Shown one piece after another: positions 19,977-28,931 of a stretch of 64,000 bases of DNA; the stretch's first letter is position 1, and every line of letters begins with the position of its first letter. Source of the stretch: VRUE01 sp963706605 (GTDB lineage: Bacteria; Actinomycetota; Thermoleophilia; Solirubrobacterales; 70-9); contig OY970165.1 of NCBI GenBank assembly GCA_963706605.1, forward strand, positions 1,674,001 to 1,738,000, in the 5' to 3' direction. The position numbers and the translations under genes are program-made. The notes beneath the pieces are model-generated. The model ran no database searches. It saw only the letters and a list, made by a program, of their open reading frames with translations, and was not told the origin of the DNA.

Positions 19977-21344
19977 ATGGAATGGTTGAGCGAAGGCGCC
20001 AACTCATGGCAGCTCACCGCCGCGACCCTGGTCGGCCTGATGAGCATCCCGGGGCTGGTTGTTCTCTACGGCGGCGTAATGCAGAAGCGCTGGTCGGTGA
20101 ACTCGATGATGATGGCCTTTGTCGCCTTCGCGATCGTGCTCATCCTCTGGTGCCTGTTCGCGTTCAAGATGGCCTTCGGGACCCCGATGCATATCTTCGG
20201 GGCAAGCGGCAGCAGTTTCTTCGCCAACATGTGGGGCCAGCCAGGTTCGATCCTGAGCAGCGCCAGCGAGCTCGGACACGGCCACATCCCGCTCCTGCCC
20301 GTGGTATCCGAAGAAATCGAATTTCCGCAGTCGACGCTCGCCTATTTCCAGATCGTCTTCGCTGCGATCACGCCGCTGCTGATGCTGGGGTCGGTGCTCG
20401 GGCGGATCAATTTCAAGGCGTGGATCCCGTTCGTCGCCCTCTGGACCGTGTTCGTGTACACGATCAACGCCTTCCTGATCTGGGGCGGCGGCTACTTCGC
20501 CCAGCAGGGGGCCGTCGACTTCTCCGGCGGCTACGTGATCCACCTCGCGGCCGGGGTCTCGGGCTTCGTGGCGGCGTGGGTGATCGGCCCGCGGCTGCAG
20601 CGTGACCGCGAGGTCGACGCGCCGAACAACCTGGCAATGGTCGCGGTCGGCGCCGGCCTCCTCTGGCTTGGGTGGAACGGGTTCAACGGCGGCGACTGGT
20701 ACTCCGCCGGCGCGATCGCCTCCGCCGCCGTGCTCAACACCAACCTCTGCACCGCGGTCGCCTTCCTGGTCTGGGTCGCATGGGACTACATGACCGGCCG
20801 CAAGCCGAGCCTGATCGGCAGCGTCAACGGGATGATCGTCGGCCTCGTCGCGATCACGCCTGGAGCCGGTTTCGTCAACGGCTGGGGCGCGATCATCATC
20901 GGCGTCATCGCCTCGACCCTCGTCTACTTCGCGCTCAACTACCTGAGCCGGATGCGGCCCTTCCGCAACGTAGACGACACCCTGGGCGTCGTCTACACCC
21001 ACGGGTTCGCAGGGGTTGCGGGCGGCCTGTTGGTCGGCATCTTCGCCAACTCGGCGATGGCGGGAACCACCCTCCCCGGCACGATTTCCGGCGGCGGCCT
21101 GGATCTGCTCAAATGGCAGGCGCTGACCGCGCTCTGGGTGATCGTGTTCTCGGCAATCGGCACCTTCATCCTCCTCAAACTGGTCGGTCTCGTCGTGCCG
21201 CTCCGCATGACGGACGAGGAAATGGAGGCCGGCGACATCGCCGTCCACGGGCACGAGGTGTACCCGTCCGACGTGCCTTCGCTCGGGTTCCCCGACGGGG
21301 TGCCGTCACACCAACCCGCGCCTGCCGCAGGAAGCGCGACCTAG
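19977..21344 (+). CDS. amt: Ammonium transporter
   Basis: A 455-residue Amt/MEP/Rh channel with about 11 membrane helices. Family motifs include DFSGGYVIHLAAGVSGFVAA, WLGWNGFNGG, ITPGAGFVNGWGAIIIG and DDTLGVVYTHGFAGVAGGLL with the pore histidines in HLAAG and THG. ATG 19977 follows AAGAAAGGAA; the open frame extends far upstream but has no relation to the family. No PII gene is adjacent, unlike the usual amtB-glnK pair. A strong terminator follows. Confidence 0.93.
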   Translation: MEWLSEGANSWQLTAATLVGLMSIPGLVVLYGGVMQKRWSVNSMMMAFVAFAIVLILWCLFAFKMAFGTPMHIFGASGSSFFANMWGQPGSILSSASELGHGHIPLLPVVSEEIEFPQSTLAYFQIVFAAITPLLMLGSVLGRINFKAWIPFVALWTVFVYTINAFLIWGGGYFAQQGAVDFSGGYVIHLAAGVSGFVAAWVIGPRLQRDREVDAPNNLAMVAVGAGLLWLGWNGFNGGDWYSAGAIASAAVLNTNLCTAVAFLVWVAWDYMTGRKPSLIGSVNGMIVGLVAITPGAGFVNGWGAIIIGVIASTLVYFALNYLSRMRPFRNVDDTLGVVYTHGFAGVAGGLLVGIFANSAMAGTTLPGTISGGGLDLLKWQALTALWVIVFSAIGTFILLKLVGLVVPLRMTDEEMEAGDIAVHGHEVYPSDVPSLGFPDGVPSHQPAPAAGSAT

Positions 21345-21392
21345 GGCAGAGCCGGGCGGCCCCCTCCTCCGTCCGGCTGTCGCGACCACCAC

Positions 21393-21435
21393 GGAACCGC
21401 CCCCGCCCTCTCTCCCGGGGGCGGTTTCCGTTTTG
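21393..21435 (+). terminator. Rho-independent terminator after amt
   Basis: GGAACCGCCCCCG pairs with CGGGGGCGGTTTCC across a short pyrimidine-rich loop and is followed by GTTTTGG. It stands between amt and the convergent lysR gene. Confidence 0.8.
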
Positions 21436-21449
21436 GTGGGTGTCTGGAT

Positions 21450-22367
21450 TCAGGCCGCGGCGTCATCCGAGCCGCGGGCGATCTCCCGCAGCACGTCGAG
21501 CATCGTGGCCACCGCCGGCGTCACCGCCGCGGCGCGCGGGGTGGCGGCGAAGACTTTGCGCACGGGACTCTGCGGATGGAGAGCACGGATCGCGATGTCT
21601 GCCCTGACCGTGGAGAGCGCCAGCTGCGGGATCAAGGCAACGCCGACTCCGGCGGCAACCAGGCCCTGCACGGTCTGGTAGTCGTCGCTCTCGAACGAGA
21701 CCCGTGGCTCGAACCCCGCCGCATGGCAGGAGCGCACGACGTGGCGGGCGCAGGGGCTGGCGGCGGAGGTCTGGACCCAGGACTCCTCGCTAAGGTCCTC
21801 GAGCCGCAGCTGCTTCCGCCCGGCGAGCCGGTGCTCCTGCGGCAGCGCGAGGTGCAGGGGATCGTCCAGCAGCTCGAAGCGTCGCATCCCGGCCCCCAGC
21901 CTCTCGCCGACCCCGGGGAACTCGAAGAGGAGCACGATGTCGAAGTCGCCGGCGCGCAGCCGCGGCGCGATCTCCTCGGATTCGCCCTCGGCGAGGCTCA
22001 CCTCGACGCCGGGATGAGAGGCGCGAAATCTGGTCACCGCCTGTGGCACGAGCGTCGCCCCGGCGGTGGGGAAGGAGGCGATCCGCAGTCGACCGCCGCG
22101 CCCACCCGCGATTGCCGCGACCTCGGCTTCCGCGTCGTCCATCCGGGCCAGGATTCCCTCTGCGTGACCGACGAGGGCGGCACCCGCCGCGGTCGGGCGC
22201 ACTCCCCGACGGTCGCGCTCGATCAGCGGTGCCCCCAGTTCGCCCTCCAACGTGGCGATCGCCTGCGATACGGCCGACTGCGAGTAGGAGAGGGCGTCGG
22301 CTGCGCCCGAGAAGGAGCCGCGCTCGACGACCTCCCGCAGAACGTTCAGCCGACTCGCATTGAGCAT
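21450..22367 (-). CDS. LysR-family transcriptional regulator
   Basis: A 305-residue LysR protein. The N-terminal helix-turn-helix reads LNVLREVVERGSFSGAADAL, SYSQSAVSQAIATLEGELGA; the rest is the periplasmic-binding-type effector domain (GRLRIASFPTAGATLVPQAV and so on). It is divergent from a universal-stress-protein gene with 113 nt between the starts, and a T-N11-A operator-like site overlaps its own start codon, so self-control and control of the usp gene are likely. Confidence 0.9.
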   Translation of the reverse strand: MLNASRLNVLREVVERGSFSGAADALSYSQSAVSQAIATLEGELGAPLIERDRRGVRPTAAGAALVGHAEGILARMDDAEAEVAAIAGGRGGRLRIASFPTAGATLVPQAVTRFRASHPGVEVSLAEGESEEIAPRLRAGDFDIVLLFEFPGVGERLGAGMRRFELLDDPLHLALPQEHRLAGRKQLRLEDLSEESWVQTSAASPCARHVVRSCHAAGFEPRVSFESDDYQTVQGLVAAGVGVALIPQLALSTVRADIAIRALHPQSPVRKVFAATPRAAAVTPAVATMLDVLREIARGSDDAAA

Positions 22368-22380
22368 AAGAAAAGCTTAT
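22366..22380. promoter_or_regulatory. Candidate LysR box
   Basis: ATAAG-N5-CTTAT, an inverted repeat containing the T-N11-A pattern typical of LysR binding sites, overlapping the lysR ATG. A second looser pair (TTAT/ATAA) lies at 22377-22398 in an AT-rich stretch unlike the surroundings. Confidence 0.5.
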
Positions 22381-22480
22381 CTAATACATAGGTAATAACA
22401 GTTGTGCTGATACAAGGAGCCTGAGACCATCGGAGCGAACTTCCGTTTTGCACACCTTCAAGACCTACAAGGAGGCACTG

Positions 22481-23161
22481 ATGGCCCCGAGGATCATCGT
22501 TTCCTACGACGACACCGACAACGACCGCGACGCGCTGGCGCTGGGACGGCTGCTCGCCTTCTCAGGGGCTGAGCTCTCGCTCGCCTACGTCCGCCACGCC
22601 CAGGGTGGGGCGCTGGAGGAGAAGGAGGCGGAGGAGCTGCTGGCCCGCGGCGCCGCTGCGGTTGGCGCCCCGGACATGCCTCGCCACGTCGTCGTCAATC
22701 CAGGCACCAGCGTGGGCTTGGCCGAATTGGCCGAGCAGGAGAAGGCCGACGTCATCGTCTTCGGCTCCGAGTACCGAACGGCAGCCGGCACGGTCAAGCC
22801 GGGGATCTCGGCGCACAAACTGCTGCTGGGCGGCCCGGCGGCGATCGCGGTCGCCCCCGCCGGCATGCGCGAGCATCCGTCGACGGGTGTCAACACGATC
22901 GGCCTCCTCGACGAGGGCGACCAGGCGGCAGGGGAGACCGCGCGCAGCCTCGCGGCCGCGCTTGGCGCGAGCGTCGTGGAGTTCAACGGCGCTCCGGTCG
23001 ATCTGCTCGTGGTCGGGTCGCGGCCCGAGTCACCGACGGGCAAGGTCACCCTGAGCGCCGCCAGCGATTACGCGGTCGAGGCGGCGAGCTACCCGGTGCT
23101 GGTGATTCCGCGCGGCGTCACGATCAGCTTCGCCGGGACCCAGGCTCCGACTTCCGCGTAA
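22481..23161 (+). CDS. Universal stress protein family
   Basis: A 226-residue protein with a UspA fold: APRIIVSYDDTDNDRDAL, then ADVIVFGSEYRTAAGTVKPG and VDLLVVGSRPESPTGKVTL, the latter like the GxxGxxG-S nucleotide site, followed by PVLVIPRG. It appears to hold two Usp-like halves, the first more diverged. ATG 22481 has a strong AAGGAGG 5 nt upstream, which decides against the TTG at 22448. The last 38 nt overlap the convergent gene at 23124. Confidence 0.8.
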   Translation: MAPRIIVSYDDTDNDRDALALGRLLAFSGAELSLAYVRHAQGGALEEKEAEELLARGAAAVGAPDMPRHVVVNPGTSVGLAELAEQEKADVIVFGSEYRTAAGTVKPGISAHKLLLGGPAAIAVAPAGMREHPSTGVNTIGLLDEGDQAAGETARSLAAALGASVVEFNGAPVDLLVVGSRPESPTGKVTLSAASDYAVEAASYPVLVIPRGVTISFAGTQAPTSA

Positions 23162-23588
23162 TCAGGACGACGGCCGCGATCTCCGGGTCGCGGCCGTCGA
23201 TCCGCTCGCGTGCCTCGGACCACTCGATCGGCGTCGTGCCGTTGCCCGAGGCCATCTGTGCCACCGCCCCGTCCACCGAGTCGGCTTCGACCACGACGAC
23301 GGGCGGCAGTGGCGACTCGCCCTCGGCCGACTCCATCACCCGTTGGGTCACGTCATCGGCCGAGCGCAGGGCACTCGACCAGCCCTGTCCGTAGGCGAGT
23401 TCCGGGCCGTCCAGGACCGGCCCCTCGAGGACCGTCAGCTTGCTCTCTCGGGGTTCCCACTCCTGTTCGCCGAGCTCGAAGGTCTGGCCGGCCACCCACT
23501 GGTTGAGGATCTGCCGCAGCTCGGCTTCTCCGATGTTGAAGACTCGGGCATGGTTGGGGGAGGAGCTGACCTCGACGTGGAACGGCAC
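23124..23588 (-). CDS. Hypothetical protein
   Basis: A 154-residue soluble protein starting MPFHVEVSSSPNHARVFNIG, with FELGEQEWEPRESKL in the middle. No signal peptide or membrane helix. Family not recognised. A TAAGCT -10-like box lies 11 nt before the ATG and shares bases with the TATGCT box of the divergent HAD gene. The 3' end overlaps the usp gene in antisense. Confidence 0.55.
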   Translation of the reverse strand: MPFHVEVSSSPNHARVFNIGEAELRQILNQWVAGQTFELGEQEWEPRESKLTVLEGPVLDGPELAYGQGWSSALRSADDVTQRVMESAEGESPLPPVVVVEADSVDGAVAQMASGNGTTPIEWSEARERIDGRDPEIAAVVLITRKSEPGSRRS

Positions 23589-23612
23589 GGAGGCAGCTTA
23601 TGCTCCCCCGCC

Positions 23613-24269
23613 ATGTCGTCGCCCCAACCCAAAGCCGTCATCTTCGACAACGACGGCCTGCTGCTCGACACCGAGTCGGTCTGGACGCGGGCTGAGCGCG
23701 ACCTGTTCGAGCGGCGGGGGGTTGAGTTCACCCCGGCCGACAAGCGCGAGCTGATCGGGACATCGGCCGAGGTCGCCGGCGGCATCCTCGAGCGGCGCCT
23801 CGGTGAGCCCGGCTGCGGCGCGGTGCTGATCGAGGAGCTGAACGAGCTGGTGGTCGCCGAGCTGGAGCACGGGGTGGAGGCGATGGTGGGAGCGCGCGAG
23901 CTGTTGCACAGCCTGAAGCAGCGGGGCACCCCGATCGGGCTCGTCTCCAACTCGCCCCTCGCCTTCGTCCGTCGCTCGCTGGAGATCGCCGGTTTCCACG
24001 ATCGCTTCGACGTCGTGCTCAGCGCCCACGAGGTTGCGGCCCCCAAGCCGTCTCCCGACCCTTATCTGGAGGCCTGCCGCCGACTCGGGGTCGAACCGGG
24101 CCCAGACGTCGTCGCCCTGGAGGACTCGCCAACCGGCGTCGCCGCGGCGCGAGCGGCCGGGCTGACCGTAATCGGCGTGCCGTCCCTCGAGGGCATCGCT
24201 CTGGACGAAGCTCACGACATTGCTGCCTCTTTGCTGGACGATGTCGTCACCCGCCGCCTGGTGCTTTAA
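23613..24269 (+). CDS. HAD-superfamily hydrolase, beta-phosphoglucomutase-like
   Basis: A 218-residue HAD protein: motif I FDNDGLLLDTE, cap domain of the helical C1 type, motif II GLVSNSPLAF, the lysine in AAPKPSPDPYLEA and motif III ALEDSPTGVAAARAAG. The layout fits phosphoglucomutase or sugar-phosphatase relatives (YcjU, GPP1-like). TATGCT (23600-23605) ends 7 nt before the ATG. The stop overlaps the convergent gene by 4 nt. Confidence 0.85.
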   Translation: MSSPQPKAVIFDNDGLLLDTESVWTRAERDLFERRGVEFTPADKRELIGTSAEVAGGILERRLGEPGCGAVLIEELNELVVAELEHGVEAMVGARELLHSLKQRGTPIGLVSNSPLAFVRRSLEIAGFHDRFDVVLSAHEVAAPKPSPDPYLEACRRLGVEPGPDVVALEDSPTGVAAARAAGLTVIGVPSLEGIALDEAHDIAASLLDDVVTRRLVL

Positions 24270-25120
24270 CCGCGCAGAACCCGGCGCCGCCGCAGCACCC
24301 GTTCACAGATCTCGGTCAGCTCCCGAACTTGGCGCTCGTGCTCGACGTCGAGGCTGCGGCTCAGCGCCTCGTTCGCCGCCTCGCCGGCCTCGCCGCGCCG
24401 CTGCTGGAGCTCGGCCATGTCCTGCTCGTGCCCGGGGTCGGCCAGCGCCCCGTCGAGCTCGACCAGCGTCGCCTCCAGGGCGATCCGAAGTTGCAGCGCG
24501 GCCTCACGGAACCGGCCGCCGTCGAGGTCTGCGCGGGCACGCAGGATCAGGGTCTCGCAGGCGTCGATCCGCTCGCGGCCCCCGAGCACGGCGGCGAGGC
24601 GCTCCTGCGGGCGCAGCTCATCGTCTCGCCGGCGCCGCGAGCTGCCGGCGGCTCGCACGTCGATCTCCCGCGCGGTCGAGAAGCGCCCGGCTGCGACTTC
24701 CTCGCCGCTGCCATAGCCGACCCGCACGGCCACGGCCCCCTCTGGCTTCAGCGCTCCGCCGCTGGGGTTGGCGCTCGCCGCCGCGTGCGCGTGGAGCGCT
24801 CGGTTGAGCAGGCCGATCGCGTCCGCGACGACGGCATCGACCGAGCTTTCACCGGCAAGCGTCTCCTCTAGCCAGCCCCCGGCGTCCGTTGCTGAGTCGA
24901 AGGGCTCCTGCGCTCGCACCGCCGTCGCCCGGGTCAGCGGCAACGGCGCGGGCTCGGCTCCTGGCTCGCTCTCCTTTGGTCGGCGACGGCGCCGGCGAGG
25001 GGGAGAGGGTGCGCCGATGGTTTCGACGACGAGCACCCGCTGCTCGCTCTCGGAATCCCCGTCTCGGGCCAGGTAGCGGCCGTCCGGCACGTCGAGCGTG
25101 CCGGCGTACTCGAACTGCAC
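24266..25120 (-). CDS. Hypothetical protein
   Basis: A 284-residue protein. The first ~30 residues (MQFEYAGTLDVPDGRYLARD) look like a small beta domain, then a basic PRRRRRRPKESEPG linker, then a helical region with two charged stretches (SSRRRRDDELRPQERLAAVL and AELQQRRGEAGEAANEALSR). It probably has a coiled-coil core. Not recognised. It ends 4 nt into the HAD gene. Confidence 0.55.
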   Translation of the reverse strand: MQFEYAGTLDVPDGRYLARDGDSESEQRVLVVETIGAPSPPRRRRRRPKESEPGAEPAPLPLTRATAVRAQEPFDSATDAGGWLEETLAGESSVDAVVADAIGLLNRALHAHAAASANPSGGALKPEGAVAVRVGYGSGEEVAAGRFSTAREIDVRAAGSSRRRRDDELRPQERLAAVLGGRERIDACETLILRARADLDGGRFREAALQLRIALEATLVELDGALADPGHEQDMAELQQRRGEAGEAANEALSRSLDVEHERQVRELTEICERVLRRRRVLRG

Positions 25121-25184
25121 GAATCCGAAGAGCTGGCCCAGAAGCCTGGATTCTCCTGGATCGGCGAAGCTCGAAGCCGGCGAC

Positions 25185-27482
25185 TCAGTCGCCGCCGCCG
25201 GTGCCGCCGGAGCCGGTTGCGGCTTTGCCCTTGTCCGGCAGCGAGAACTGCGAGGGCGCGGTCGGCACCTTGGGATTGTCGATCTGCCCGAGTCGGTGGG
25301 TCAGTCGCTGCCACTGCCTCGGTTTCAGCAGGGCGTTGAACTGCTCGCCGAATGCTCCCGCTTCGGGCCGGTAGCCGACGTGGACGTGGTCGTAGTGGTC
25401 CGGCAGGGCGAAGCTGGTTTCGCCGGGCAGATCCTCCAGCGAGATCACCTGGTGGGGGTGCATCGTCCCCTGCAGCTGCAGCACCGTTCTGATCAGCTCG
25501 TCGGTGAGCGTGCCCGGGCCCTGATGGCCGGTTACCGGCACTCCGTTGATGATCGCGATGTCGACGGCGTCACCGGTCGAGTGCTCGGAGACGTTGCCCG
25601 ACGTGGTCAGGTAGCTGTGCCCGCACTCGAGTGCGGTGATCGTCAGCGTGAATCCTTTGGAGACCAGGTACTCCAGCATCGCCAGCACCCGCCGGTCGAT
25701 CTTGCCGGTGGCGATGTCGGTGCGGCCGCAGTCATAGATTTCGAGGTGTTCGTCGGCGAGCACCCGCTGCTCCAGCGCCTCCTTGGAGAGCAGCAGGACA
25801 CCGGCACCATTGAGCTCGGTGGTGAACGGGTTCTTCCCGCTGGCGCGGTAGATCGCCGTCGCCTCGAGCAGCTTCCAGCCGTCGAGGATCGGCTTCGGGT
25901 CGATCTTCGGTGCGCCCTTGCCGGCTGGCCGGATCGCGAAGTTGATGTGTGGATCGATGCCGTCTTCACCGGCGCCGATCCGCGCCAGTACCGTGCCGGC
26001 TATAACCTTCGACCCGACCTTGAGGCTTCCGTCTGCGCCGGTTGCGGCGGCCCTGTCGACGTGTTCGCTTGCCCGCAGTCGCTCGCGACTGTCCACTCGA
26101 CCGGGCAGCGCGTAGAGGCGCGGGCGGATGTTCTGGCTGTCGACCGGAACCCGTTTCTCCTTGCCGGTCGGCATCACCACGGTCCGGTGGTTGTGGACGA
26201 TCCGGCCCAGCTTCGCGTAGATGTAGCGGTTGCCGTAGGCGTCGCGCAGCACCACGTAGCGGTCGAGCCTCTCCGAGTCGCCCATCTTGACGATGACGCC
26301 GTCGTTGACGGCGACGACCGGCGCTCCCTCGGCGGCGAAGATGTTGATCCCCCGCCGGGTCGGCGAAGAGGAGATGACCTCGGCGGCGTTGCCGTATTCG
26401 TCGCGGACCTTCGGCGTCGCCTTGCTGAGCGCCGCCCGCGCGGAGATGTCGTCGGCGTAGCGGGCGTCGGCGGCGACCGGGAAGTGCGCCCCCTCGGTCA
26501 GCCCGGTGAGCGAGCCGACCAGGTCGGTCGGCAGCTTGCCGTATGCCCGTGCGTAGAGCAGCACCTCTTGCGCGTACCAGTCGGCATGGTTGTAGGAGAG
26601 GATCGCGTTGTAGAGGTCGCCGGCGCCGCCGCTTGCCTTCAGGTAGTTGGCCGCGGCGCAGATCGCGTCGACGGGGTTGTAGGGGTCCTTGCGACCGTCG
26701 CCGTTGGCGTCGACACCGTAGGTCTCCCAGGTCGAGGGGAGGAACTGCATCCAGCCGACCGCACCGGCGCTGGAGACGTTGAGGTTGGTGCCGAACGCGG
26801 TCTCGATTTTGTTGATCGAGGCGAGCACCTCCCAGGGGATCCCGTACTCGGTCCCGCAGGCCTGGTAGATCGGCAGGAGGAAGGGCGGGATCTCGAAGGA
26901 GTCGATGACGAAGTTGGGGACGCCGATCGGCGCCGGGCCGAAGGGGGCGATCGTCGTCGTCGGGTTGGCGGTGGTCGGCGCGGCGCCTTGTCCGAACTGT
27001 GAACCGCCGCTTGAGCCTTCGGGCTGGGGCTGGACACCGGCGGTGGCGCTGGGGGCACTTACCCCTCCGCCGCTCGCTTCGCCGCCGCCGAGGCCCTGGT
27101 TCCGCTGGACGCCGCCCCCGTTGCCGGTCGGTGCTTCAGAGGCGTCGAGGGCGGTGCCGGCATGGACCTTGTCCGGGGCCTGCGGCTTGGCATCCGTTGC
27201 TTCGGTTCCGGCCGCGGCCGGTTCTTCCGGCGCCTCGCTGGTGTCGGAGGCCGATTCGCAGTCGGGGTCTTCGAGGTCGACCTTGCCGTCGCCGTCGTCG
27301 TCGGCTTCGTTCGCACAGGCAGGCGCCTGCAGCGTGGGGAGTGCCGGCGTGGTGGTGATCCCGTTGGCGGTTTGGCCTTCGCCGAGACCCGTCGACGGGT
27401 CGGCGCCCGCCATGCCCACACCGAGCGCGGTTACGACCGCGAACCCAGCCAGAGCGATGGTCAGTGCGAGCTTTTGTCTCAT
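25185..27482 (-). CDS. Three-domain exported cell-wall hydrolase (SLT, M23-like, M15-like)
   Basis: A 765-residue exported protein. After a signal peptide comes a calcium-site-like repeat ANEADDDGDGKVDLEDPDC and a low-complexity Gly/Ser/Pro linker. A lytic transglycosylase domain follows (INKIETAFGTN with Glu227, then SSAGAVGWMQFLPSTWETYG). A LytM/M23-like domain has NIFAAEGAPVVAVNDGVIVK and DPHINFAIRP near residue 512, where the usual HxH is HxN, so it may be inactive. The C-terminal ~180 residues carry SEHSTGDAVDIA and DHVHVGY, as in M15 (VanY/DD-carboxypeptidase) enzymes. The start at 27482 gives a clean signal peptide. It probably cuts glycan and peptide during division or cell-wall growth. 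Confidence 0.82.
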   Translation of the reverse strand: MRQKLALTIALAGFAVVTALGVGMAGADPSTGLGEGQTANGITTTPALPTLQAPACANEADDDGDGKVDLEDPDCESASDTSEAPEEPAAAGTEATDAKPQAPDKVHAGTALDASEAPTGNGGGVQRNQGLGGGEASGGGVSAPSATAGVQPQPEGSSGGSQFGQGAAPTTANPTTTIAPFGPAPIGVPNFVIDSFEIPPFLLPIYQACGTEYGIPWEVLASINKIETAFGTNLNVSSAGAVGWMQFLPSTWETYGVDANGDGRKDPYNPVDAICAAANYLKASGGAGDLYNAILSYNHADWYAQEVLLYARAYGKLPTDLVGSLTGLTEGAHFPVAADARYADDISARAALSKATPKVRDEYGNAAEVISSSPTRRGINIFAAEGAPVVAVNDGVIVKMGDSERLDRYVVLRDAYGNRYIYAKLGRIVHNHRTVVMPTGKEKRVPVDSQNIRPRLYALPGRVDSRERLRASEHVDRAAATGADGSLKVGSKVIAGTVLARIGAGEDGIDPHINFAIRPAGKGAPKIDPKPILDGWKLLEATAIYRASGKNPFTTELNGAGVLLLSKEALEQRVLADEHLEIYDCGRTDIATGKIDRRVLAMLEYLVSKGFTLTITALECGHSYLTTSGNVSEHSTGDAVDIAIINGVPVTGHQGPGTLTDELIRTVLQLQGTMHPHQVISLEDLPGETSFALPDHYDHVHVGYRPEAGAFGEQFNALLKPRQWQRLTHRLGQIDNPKVPTAPSQFSLPDKGKAATGSGGTGGGD

Positions 27483-27735
27483 GCGACGGCGCCTCGGTCC
27501 CCTGCAGCCACGGGTGCTACCCGTGAGTTCCTCTCCCCAAGCATCGAGCACGCCCACGCTACTTGCTTGTGCAGGGGCACGCAACGCGGCGCGGCGCCCC
27601 CCAACATGCCCTTAATCAACGACCTTCCCATGCCTATCGGGCGGGAGGATTTCAGTCCGCCCGGATGCGCTCGTTAAGAATCTGCACCGACCTGCCTGGC
27701 TGAGCCGTCGGCGCGGACTCTTTAAGGTGTCTTCG

Positions 27736-28092
27736 ATGAGTGCCGAGCACGAAGGCCAGGACGACCAGGACGGCCTCAGGGCGCGCAGCGAGCAGGCGAT
27801 CGGCGAGCTGGCACAGGCGCTGCTCGACAGCCAGGTTCTGGAGAACGCGGTGGCGGCCGCGTTTGGCGCCCGCGAGAAGGCGCTGGAGGCCCAGCAGGCC
27901 GCGATGGCGGCCCTCAACCTTCCCTCAGCCGGTGACGTCGAACGGCTCGAGCGCCGCCTGCGCTCGGTTTCGCAGCGGCTGGAAGAAGTCGAGGACGAAC
28001 TTGACCGGGCCTCACGCGAGATTGGCGGCTTGCGGCGACAGCTTGCCGCGGATCGGCGCAGCGAGGGTGCCGAGACGGGCTCTGAAGGCTAA
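27736..28092 (+). CDS. Small coiled-coil protein, phasin-like
   Basis: A 118-residue all-helical protein (ARSEQAIGELAQALLDSQV, then DVERLERRLRSVSQRLEEVE) with heptads over its second half. It resembles phasin-like helical proteins, but similarity is only in composition. ATG 27736 has AAGG 9 nt upstream; a GTG at 27727 is less likely. Converges with the nucleoside phosphorylase. Confidence 0.6.
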   Translation: MSAEHEGQDDQDGLRARSEQAIGELAQALLDSQVLENAVAAAFGAREKALEAQQAAMAALNLPSAGDVERLERRLRSVSQRLEEVEDELDRASREIGGLRRQLAADRRSEGAETGSEG

Positions 28093-28093
28093 G

Positions 28094-28120
28094 TCTAACC
28101 TTCGACTTGAGGGTTAGATA
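28094..28120. terminator. Convergent hairpin, probable terminator
   Basis: TCTAACC and GGTTAGA pair around an 11-13-nt loop between two convergent genes. The left arm includes the TAG stop of the minus-strand gene. There is no long T-run, so confidence is moderate. Confidence 0.45.
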
Positions 28121-28781
28121 AGGCTGCGGCGGCGGCGCGCCCGACCTGAATCGCCGCGGACTCCAACTCTTCGTCACCGAGCCGCTCGCCACCCTCCCGT
28201 TCGGTGACGATCAGCACCGCGGCGGCGGCGATCTTCAGCTCGCGCCCGCGCGCGAGTACGGCCAGCGTCTGCATGTCGGCGGCGCCGACCGCGGCAACCA
28301 CCGGGGTATCCGTCGGCAGCGTGTCGAGACTGGCAATCGGGACCGCCCGCGCCGCATCGGACAGCTCACCACGAAGGCGCTGCAAGAGCTCGGCGTCGGG
28401 GCGCACCACATCGCCGGCGGCGACACCGAAGGAGGTGGCGCTGCCTCCCACCGCCACCGCCTCGGTCGCCAGCAGGAGCTCGCCCAGCCGAGACTCGGCG
28501 CCGAGGCCGGTGCAGGTCCCGACCCGCACCGCCCGTCTCACCCCCAGCTTGCCCAGGTCCTCGAGTACGAGCGCCGCGCTGGGTCCGCCCATCCCGGTCG
28601 CCTGGATCGTCAGCTCCTCGCCGGCCGCGGTGCGGCCCGAGTAGCCCCACAGCCCCCGCGCGTGGTTGCTCATCTTCGGCTCCTCCAGGAGCTCTTGGGC
28701 GAGCAGTAGCGAGCGACCGGGATCTCCGACCAGGATCGCGTCGGCCGCCAGTTGACCTTTGGGGCGAAGCCGAGCGGGCAC
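28095..28781 (-). CDS. Nucleoside phosphorylase
   Basis: A 228-residue enzyme of the PNP/uridine phosphorylase (DeoD/Udp) family: AADAILVGDPGRSLLLAQEL, HARGLWGYSGRTAAGEE, ATGMGGPSAALVLEDLG and RVGTCTGLGAE. It splits purine or pyrimidine nucleosides with phosphate. GTG 28781 gives the family's usual length; longer frames would run into the start of the divergent PII gene. The purine/pyrimidine preference cannot be set by eye. Confidence 0.82.
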   Translation of the reverse strand: MPARLRPKGQLAADAILVGDPGRSLLLAQELLEEPKMSNHARGLWGYSGRTAAGEELTIQATGMGGPSAALVLEDLGKLGVRRAVRVGTCTGLGAESRLGELLLATEAVAVGGSATSFGVAAGDVVRPDAELLQRLRGELSDAARAVPIASLDTLPTDTPVVAAVGAADMQTLAVLARGRELKIAAAAVLIVTEREGGERLGDEELESAAIQVGRAAAAALSNPQVEG

Positions 28782-28931
28782 GGCGGCGCACCTTAGAGCC
28801 TCTCTGCCACTGATGAGAACCGCGCCGGCGGCATTTTCTCCACCCGTCCAAACACAGCCTGCCCGGCGCTTCGTAACTTGCATCCCAGTCCCAGTTGACC
28901 GCGACGGAGTCGGGCTAGGAGGCCTGCGCGC

